NCBI GenBank assembly: GCA_966185765.1
Contig: CBIFVZ010000099.1
Span: 1-11,129, forward strand
Reading direction: 5' to 3'
From: CBIFVZ01 sp966185765
GTDB lineage: Bacteria > Pseudomonadota > Gammaproteobacteria > Enterobacterales > Enterobacteriaceae
DNA length: 11,129 bases
The position numbers and the translations under genes were made by a program. This document shows, piece after piece, positions 6,247-11,129 of the stretch. The notes under the pieces were generated by a model. It saw only the letters and a program-made list of their open reading frames with translations, was not told where the DNA came from and ran no database searches. Position 1 is the first letter of the stretch. Each line of letters begins with the position of its first letter.

Positions 6247-6344
6247 CAGTTTTCTTGAGACTCAACGTGCTCAATGGCCAGGGCAGTAATGATGCCAAAG
6301 GCACAAGCCAGCAGCGTCCCCAGAATCCATGCAAAATACCACAT
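6246..6344 (-). CDS. cydX: CydX, small accessory subunit of cytochrome bd-I oxidase
   Basis: This 32-codon gene is easily missed because of its size. The ATG (6342-6344) follows a strong GAGGAG ribosome-binding site in the 13-bp gap after cydB. The protein begins MWYFAWILGTLLACAFGIIT and continues ALAIEHVESQEN. That is the CydX signature: an N-terminal MWYF followed by one transmembrane helix (about residues 4-24) and the EHVES motif. CydX binds CydA in the inner membrane and is needed for stable, active oxidase in E. coli. The E. coli protein is 37 residues, so the polar tail after EHVES is five residues shorter here. The stop overlaps the ybgE start by one base. Confidence 0.95.
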   Translation of the reverse strand: MWYFAWILGTLLACAFGIITALAIEHVESQEN

Positions 6345-6357
6345 GTTATCTCCTCAC

Positions 6358-7497
6358 TCAGTACAGAGAGTTGCTGTTGCTTTCGATGTGCTCTTTGGTG
6401 ATACGACCGAACATTTTCCAGTAACACCAGGCGGTGTAGAGCAGAATAATCGGTACGAACACAATCGCAACGTAAGTCATCACATTCAGCGTCAGCTGGC
6501 TTGATGTGGCATCCCACATCGTCAGGCTGGCGTTCATCATCGTGCTGGACGGCATTACAAACGGGAACATTGCGATACCGGCAGTGAGGATGACACAAGC
6601 AAGCGTCAGCGAAGAGAACAAAAACGCCCAGGCACCACGCTCAAGGCGGGAGCACAGTACGGTCAGTAACGGCAACACCACGCCAAGAGCAGGTATAGCC
6701 CACAGCGCTGGCATGTTGTTGAAGTTCACAAGCCAGGCTCCCGGCTCGCGCGCCACTTCTTTCGTCAGTGGATTAGATGCCGCATAGGTATCAAGCGTTG
6801 ACGTCACCACATAACCATCAATGCCGTAAACCACCCACACCCCGGCCAGCACAAAGCACACCATCATCACCAGCGCGGAAACCTGCGCGGTAGTGCGAGT
6901 ACGCAAGTGCAGCTCACCCGTGGTACGCATCTGCAGATAGGTTGCGCCCTGGGTGATAATCATTGCCACGCTCACCACGCCAGCCAGTAAACCAAACGGG
7001 TTCAGCAGCTGGAAGAAGTTACCGGTATAGGTTAAACGCAGATATTCATCCACGCTAAACGGCACCCCTTGCAGCAGGTTACCAAAGGCAACACCAATAA
7101 CCAGCGGCGGCACGAAGCTCCCCACAAAGATGCCCCAGTCCCACATGTTGCGCCAGCGGGTGTCTTCAATCTTAGAGCGGTAGTCAAAACCGACCGGACG
7201 GAAGAACAATGCAGCCAGCACCAGCACCATCGCCACATAGAAGCCTGAAAACGCGGCAGCGTAGACCATCGGCCAGGCAGCAAACAGTGCGCCACCGGCT
7301 GTGATAAGCCACACTTGGTTACCGTCCCAGTGCGGGGCGATGCTGTTTATCATCACGCGGCGTTCGGTATCGCTGCGCCCGAGAAAACGGGTGAGCATAC
7401 CGACGCCCATGTCAAAACCATCAGCAATGGCAAAGCCAATCAGCAGAACGCCAATCAGGAGCCACCAGATAAAACGCAATACTTCGTAATCGATCAT
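6358..7497 (-). CDS. cydB: CydB, cytochrome bd-I ubiquinol oxidase subunit II
   Basis: CydB has 379 residues, the E. coli length. It is a polytopic inner-membrane protein with about nine hydrophobic helices. The family signatures are easy to see: the N-terminal MIDYEVLRFIWWLL, then GFDMGVGML, the loop MINSIAPHWDGNQVWLITAG, and the C-terminal WCYWKMFGRITKE. CydB pairs with haem-bearing CydA. In the E. coli structure the two subunits share a fold, and a ubiquinone-8 molecule sits in CydB. The start ATG lies 15 bp after the cydA stop with an AGGAG ribosome-binding site, and cydX follows after 13 bp. The operon arrangement is unbroken, and the protein shows no missing segments. Confidence 0.98.
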   Translation of the reverse strand: MIDYEVLRFIWWLLIGVLLIGFAIADGFDMGVGMLTRFLGRSDTERRVMINSIAPHWDGNQVWLITAGGALFAAWPMVYAAAFSGFYVAMVLVLAALFFRPVGFDYRSKIEDTRWRNMWDWGIFVGSFVPPLVIGVAFGNLLQGVPFSVDEYLRLTYTGNFFQLLNPFGLLAGVVSVAMIITQGATYLQMRTTGELHLRTRTTAQVSALVMMVCFVLAGVWVVYGIDGYVVTSTLDTYAASNPLTKEVAREPGAWLVNFNNMPALWAIPALGVVLPLLTVLCSRLERGAWAFLFSSLTLACVILTAGIAMFPFVMPSSTMMNASLTMWDATSSQLTLNVMTYVAIVFVPIILLYTAWCYWKMFGRITKEHIESNSNSLY

Positions 7498-7512
7498 TTC
7501 TCGACTCCTGTC

Positions 7513-9081
7513 TTAGCGTGCCGGTTGAGTAGTCGTCTGGGACTGCTCAAAGTGATAACGACCGGTCTTCAGGCTGCTTGGGCCAAGGCGGGCAAACTTG
7601 AACATCAGGAACAGTTCAGCCACCAGGAACAGCGTGTAAAGGCCACAGATAAGGACCATCGAGAAGATAAGATCGCCCGCAGTCAGCGATGAGTTCGCCA
7701 CGGCGGTTGGCAGAACCTCACCGATTGCCCACGGCTGACGACCATATTCCGCTACAAACCAGCCGGATTCCACGGCGATCCACGGCAGCGGGAGTCCGTA
7801 AAGCGCGGCACGCAGTACCCACTTCTTCTGACCAATACGGTTGCGAATAACCGTCCAGAAGGACGCAGCGATAATGACGAGCAGCAAGAAGCCACAGGCC
7901 ACCATGATACGGAAGGCGAAGTACAGCGGCAGAACGCTCGGGATTGAATCTTTAGTGGCTTGCTGAATCTGTGCTTCGCTGGCATCAGCGACGTTATCGG
8001 TATAACGCTTAAGCAACAGACCGTAACCCAGGTCTTTTTTAACTGCGTTGAAGTTATCGCGAACAGACTGGTCAGTGGAACCACTGCGCAGCTCCTGGAG
8101 CAAACTGTAAGCCTTCATACCGTTACGGATACGTGCCTCGTGCTGCACCATCAGGTCTTTAAGACCGATAACCGGCGTGTCGACAGAACGCGTTGCAATC
8201 AGGCCCAGTGCATAAGGAATCTGAATCTTGTAGTGGTTTTCCTGCTTTTCCTGATCCGGAATCCCGAACAGGGTAAAAGCCGCCGGAGCAGGCTGGGTTT
8301 CCCACTCAGCTTCAATAGCAGCAAGTTTGGTTTTTTGTACGTCGCCCATTTCGTAGCCGGATTCGTCACCCAGTACAATAACGGACAGCACTGCCGCCAT
8401 ACCGAAGCTCGCCGCAATAGCAAAGGAGCGTTTGGCAAAAGCGAAGTCACGGCCTTTGAGCATGTACCATGCACTGATGCCCAGAATGAACATCGCACCA
8501 GTGACATAACCTGATGCCACGGTATGAACGAATTTCACCTGCGCAACCGGGTTGAGGACCAGCTCGGCAAAGCTGACCATTTCCATACGCATGGTTTCAA
8601 AGTTAAAGTCTGAGGCGATCGGGTTTTGCATCCAGCCGTTAGCAACCAGAATCCACAGTGCGGACAGGTTTGAGCCTAGTGCCACCAACCAGGTTACCGC
8701 CATGTGCTGTACTTTGCCCAGACGATCCCAGCCAAAGAAGAACAGACCAACAAAGGTGGATTCCAGGAAGAAGGCCATCAACCCTTCGATAGCCAGCGGT
8801 GCACCGAAGATGTCACCTACATAATGCGAATAATACGACCAGTTAGTCCCGAACTGGAACTCCATGGTAAGACCCGTTGCGACCCCGAGTGCAAAGTTGA
8901 TACCAAACAACTTGCCCCAGAATTTGGTCATATCTTTGTAGATTTGCTTACCTGACAGCACATAGACCGTTTCCATGATAGCCAGCAAGAACGCCATACC
9001 CAGCGTCAGTGGCACAAACAGAAAGTGGTACATCGCAGTCAAGGCAAACTGTAAGCGCGACAGTTCGACTATATCAAACAT
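7513..9081 (-). CDS. cydA: CydA, cytochrome bd-I ubiquinol oxidase subunit I
   Basis: CydA has 522 residues, as in E. coli. All key residues are in place: H19 (high-spin haem axial ligand), H186 and M393 (haem b558 ligands), E99 and E107 (proton path), E445 (haem b595/d site), and K252 and E257 in the quinol-binding Q loop. CydABX reduces oxygen to water with very high affinity, taking electrons from ubiquinol and building proton-motive force without pumping. The start is the ATG at 9079-9081, preceded by AAGGAG. A 24-codon in-frame extension to 9153 is open but does not look like CydA. Part of the Q loop (about 278-285, EKQENHYK) differs from the E. coli sequence as I recall it, while the surroundings are nearly identical. 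Confidence 0.98.
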   Translation of the reverse strand: MFDIVELSRLQFALTAMYHFLFVPLTLGMAFLLAIMETVYVLSGKQIYKDMTKFWGKLFGINFALGVATGLTMEFQFGTNWSYYSHYVGDIFGAPLAIEGLMAFFLESTFVGLFFFGWDRLGKVQHMAVTWLVALGSNLSALWILVANGWMQNPIASDFNFETMRMEMVSFAELVLNPVAQVKFVHTVASGYVTGAMFILGISAWYMLKGRDFAFAKRSFAIAASFGMAAVLSVIVLGDESGYEMGDVQKTKLAAIEAEWETQPAPAAFTLFGIPDQEKQENHYKIQIPYALGLIATRSVDTPVIGLKDLMVQHEARIRNGMKAYSLLQELRSGSTDQSVRDNFNAVKKDLGYGLLLKRYTDNVADASEAQIQQATKDSIPSVLPLYFAFRIMVACGFLLLVIIAASFWTVIRNRIGQKKWVLRAALYGLPLPWIAVESGWFVAEYGRQPWAIGEVLPTAVANSSLTAGDLIFSMVLICGLYTLFLVAELFLMFKFARLGPSSLKTGRYHFEQSQTTTQPAR

Positions 9082-9268
9082 CTTGACTCCTTGCTCTTCG
9101 CATGAAGACTCCGGACGCAGAACACAACGGGTGCTCCGCAACGCATGCCCCAATAGAAAACATTTGCTCCCTCTGTTGTAAGAATTAGCTTAAACGATTC
9201 CTACAAAAAGAAGTTTACAAATACGTGAAAAAAAATACCAATACAGTTCCCGCAAATATATTACGCCG

Positions 9269-9296
9269 CAAAAACCTTACAATAAACAGGTTTTTG
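9269..9296. repeat. Inverted repeat in the cydA leader
   Basis: CAAAAACCT (9269-9277) and AGGTTTTTG (9288-9296) are perfect 9-bp complements around a 10-base loop. The dyad lies between the predicted main cyd promoter and cydA, about 190 bp upstream of the ATG. In the transcript it would form a hairpin ending in a U5 run within the 3' arm. It is weak (AT-rich) and not a standard terminator; it may be an attenuation, RNA-stability or protein-binding element. Confidence 0.6.
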
Positions 9297-9361
9297 TTTA
9301 GCCTTTTTTGCGTTTCTCGACGGCGATCAATATATAGCGAATTTAGCGCCTGAGAGCCAGT

Positions 9362-9375
9362 TTGATCTGTAGCAA
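9362..9375 (+). promoter_or_regulatory. FNR box, promoter-proximal, one mismatch
   Basis: TTGATCTGTAGCAA matches the FNR consensus TTGAT-N4-ATCAA at 9 of 10 defined bases. It lies 52 bp (centre to centre) from the perfect FNR box at 9414-9427. In E. coli cydA, two FNR sites centred near -53.5 and -1 of promoter P1 repress the operon under strict anaerobiosis. The same spacing here identifies this as the start-site copy, placing the P1 start near 9368. Confidence 0.8.
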
Positions 9376-9403
9376 TACTGGCTATTGAACGGAAATTTAC
9401 AGA
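9375..9403 (-). promoter_or_regulatory. Inferred main cyd promoter (P1)
   Basis: If the start site is near 9368, as the FNR spacing suggests, the -10 region is CAGTAT (9375-9380) and the -35 region is about TCTGTA (9398-9403). Both match the sigma-70 consensus poorly, which is expected for a promoter that depends on activation by ArcA. The leader to cydA would be about 287 nt. E. coli has additional weaker promoters in this leader; I cannot place their counterparts reliably. Confidence 0.4.
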
Positions 9404-9413
9404 GGGATTTTCG

Positions 9414-9427
9414 TTGATATAAATCAA
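9414..9427 (+). promoter_or_regulatory. FNR box, distal, perfect match
   Basis: TTGATATAAATCAA is an exact match to TTGAT-N4-ATCAA. Its centre is about 52 bp upstream of the inferred cyd start. FNR bound at this pair of sites represses cydAB when oxygen is absent, so expression peaks under microaerobic conditions. Confidence 0.9.
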
Positions 9428-9440
9428 TTTATTTCACGCT

Positions 9441-9459
9441 TGTTAACATAGTTTAAACA
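9441..9459 (-). promoter_or_regulatory. ArcA-like direct-repeat site, proximal
   Basis: On the minus strand TGTTTAAACTATGTTAACA contains TGTTT and TGTTA starting 11 bp apart. This is the helical-turn spacing of ArcA-P direct repeats. It lies at about -73 to -91 from the inferred start, just upstream of the perfect FNR box. ArcA-P activates cyd and counters H-NS and FNR in E. coli. Confidence 0.65.
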
Positions 9460-9481
9460 TTTGGAGAATTAGTGATTCAAA

Positions 9482-9505
9482 TGTTAATTTATTGTTTGGT
9501 TGTTC
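9482..9505 (+). promoter_or_regulatory. ArcA-like direct-repeat site, distal
   Basis: On the + strand TGTTA (9482-9486), TGTTT (9493-9497) and a third TGTTC (9501-9505) occur in series, the first two 11 bp apart. The segment GTTAATTTATTGTTTG resembles the ArcA consensus GTTAATTAAATGTTAA. It lies at about -114 to -137 from the inferred cyd start. With the proximal site it forms an extended ArcA-binding region, as in E. coli. Confidence 0.6.
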
Positions 9506-9718
9506 ATTCATTTATTTATCTTAACTGAAACAAAATAAGCGGAGCGGTAATTAATTATTTCGCCCTTATTGATCAGTGAAAAATTATTATTTCCCTGACA
9601 GGAAGTTTAGAGGGATCTTAATAATTTTTCCATTTTCATATTTCCATTAATTCGATTACAAAGCATTTACATTAAATAAATTAATTAATTGAAGGCGTTA
9701 AAGGCGATAAAAAGCAAT
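9506..9718. other. AT-rich non-coding spacer upstream of the cyd control sites
   Basis: No credible gene is present in this stretch. It is strongly AT-rich with TTAATTAA-type palindromes (around 9549-9556 and 9680-9689) and short A/T tracts, the kind of DNA favoured by H-NS, a known repressor of cyd in E. coli. A loose inverted repeat, AATAAGCG...CGCCCTTATT, spans about 9534-9570. In E. coli K-12 the mngR-mngA-mngB genes sit between sucD and cydA; no trace of them is recognisable here. Confidence 0.6.
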
Positions 9719-9742
9719 AAAAAAGGCCACCCAGAGGTGGCC
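9719..9742 (-). terminator. Rho-independent terminator after sucD
   Basis: On the minus strand a perfect 7-bp GC-rich stem GGCCACC/GGTGGCC with a 4-nt loop (9725-9742) is followed by six T (9719-9724). It begins 51 bases after the sucD stop. This is a textbook intrinsic terminator, closing the sdh-suc transcription unit before the cyd control region. Confidence 0.95.
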
Positions 9743-9793
9743 AACCATGTCGAACTTGTTCGCCTTACGACGAATTCTGTTTTAGTTAACGTC

Positions 9794-10662
9794 TTAACCG
9801 ATGACCGATTTAAGCGCTTCACCGATATCGGCGAGGCTACGTACAGTTTTCACTCCAGCCGCTTCCAGCGCTGCAAACTTCTCATCTGCCGTGCCTTTTC
9901 CGCCTGCGATAATCGCACCTGCGTGGCCCATACGCTTGCCTTTCGGCGCAGTTACACCAGCGATATACCCTACGACTGGTTTTGTCACATGCTCTTTGAT
10001 ATACGCTGCGGCTTCTTCTTCAGCGCTACCACCAATTTCACCAATCATTACGATTGCTTCAGTTTGTGGGTCTTCCTGGAACATTTTCAGGATATCGATG
10101 AAGTTAGAACCCGGAATCGGGTCGCCGCCGATGCCCACGCAGGTCGACTGGCCAAAGCCGTAATCGGTTGTCTGCTTCACGGCTTCATAAGTCAGCGTAC
10201 CAGAACGAGAAACGATACCTACTTTGCCCGGCTTGTGAATGTGGCCCGGCATGATACCGATTTTGCACTCCCCAGGAGTAATGACGCCCGGACAGTTAGG
10301 CCCAATCATGCGCACGCCTGCTTCATCGAGCTTCACCTTCACGGTCAGCATATCCAGCGTCGGGATGCCTTCAGTAATGGTAATAATCAGTTTAATGCCC
10401 GCATCAACGGCTTCCAGGATGGAGTCTTTACAAAACGGGGCCGGTACGTAAATCACAGAAGCTGTCGCGCCAGTCGCCTCAACGGCCTCACGCACGGTGT
10501 TGAACACCGGCAGGCCCAGATGCGTGGTGCCTCCTTTGCCTGGCGTCACACCACCAACCATTTTTGTACCGTAGGCAATCGCCTGTTCGGAATGGAAAGA
10601 CCCCTGACTGCCCGTGAACCCCTGGCAAATGACTTTGGTGTTTTTATCGATCAGTATGGACA

Positions 10663-10663
<1 letters not shown>
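9794..10663 (-). CDS. sucD: SucD, succinyl-CoA synthetase alpha subunit
   Basis: SucD has 289 residues, the same as E. coli. The N-terminal Rossmann-like CoA-binding domain (about 1-125) includes QGFTGSQG (14-21) and GPNCPG (121-126). The C-terminal ligase domain contains RMGHAGAI with the phosphorylated active-site histidine at residue 247 (246 when the initiator Met is not counted). With SucC it converts succinyl-CoA, ADP and phosphate into succinate, CoA and ATP, the substrate-level phosphorylation step of the TCA cycle. Its ATG overlaps the sucC stop by one base (TAATG), giving coupled translation and balanced subunits. The last residues (KSVIG) differ from E. coli, but the rest is almost identical. 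Confidence 0.98.

Positions 10664-11129
<466 letters not shown>

Noticed and set aside
9082..9153. N-terminal extension of CydA by 24 codons
   Set aside because: The ATG at 9081 with AAGGAG gives the family length of 522 and correct numbering of all haem ligands. The extension is leader sequence that happens to stay open.
9215..9427. Possible 70-codon small gene on the minus strand upstream of cydA
   Set aside because: It has no ribosome-binding site, spans the FNR boxes and the leader dyad, and its composition reflects AT-rich regulatory DNA.

Overview
This window is a conserved enterobacterial chromosome segment, and every gene lies on the minus strand. Reading in the direction of transcription (high to low coordinates) the order is sucC (3' part), sucD, a gene-free regulatory gap of about 700 bp, cydA, cydB, cydX, ybgE, a 130-bp gap, ybgC, tolQ, tolR, tolA, tolB, pal, cpoB and the 5' two thirds of a tRNA-Lys(UUU). 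Gene order and protein sequences match the Escherichia coli sucABCD / cydABX-ybgE / ybgC-tol-pal-cpoB / lysT region as I remember it. TolA (392 residues), CpoB, the CydX tail and the lack of mngR-mngA-mngB between sucD and cydA differ from E. coli K-12. The source is therefore probably another member of the Enterobacteriaceae (Klebsiella, Enterobacter, Citrobacter or similar); I cannot name the genus from sequence alone.

Region by region: (1) 9794-11129 encodes succinyl-CoA synthetase (TCA cycle), closed by a clear rho-independent terminator at 9719-9742. (2) 9082-9718 is AT-rich control DNA for the cyd operon. It holds a perfect FNR box, a second FNR box with one mismatch 52 bp away, and two ArcA-like direct-repeat sites, followed by a leader of nearly 300 nt before cydA. 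(3) 5953-9081 encodes the high-affinity, oxygen-scavenging cytochrome bd-I oxidase, including the 32-residue subunit CydX, plus YbgE. (4) 211-5822 encodes the Tol-Pal machine: the YbgC thioesterase, the TolQ-TolR proton-driven motor, the TolA periplasm-spanning rod, the TolB periplasmic propeller, the Pal lipoprotein and the periplasmic coordinator CpoB. A probable second promoter lies in front of tolB. (5) 1-48 begins a tRNA operon with its own promoter.

The genes serve the cell envelope and energy metabolism: SucCD makes ATP and succinate, cytochrome bd builds proton-motive force at low oxygen, and TolQR spends proton-motive force to drive outer-membrane constriction at division. I found no mobile element, CRISPR array, defence system, broken gene or undescribed system. 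The points worth a second look are non-coding dyads, the compact cyd control region, a tandem duplication in tolA and the short CydX.
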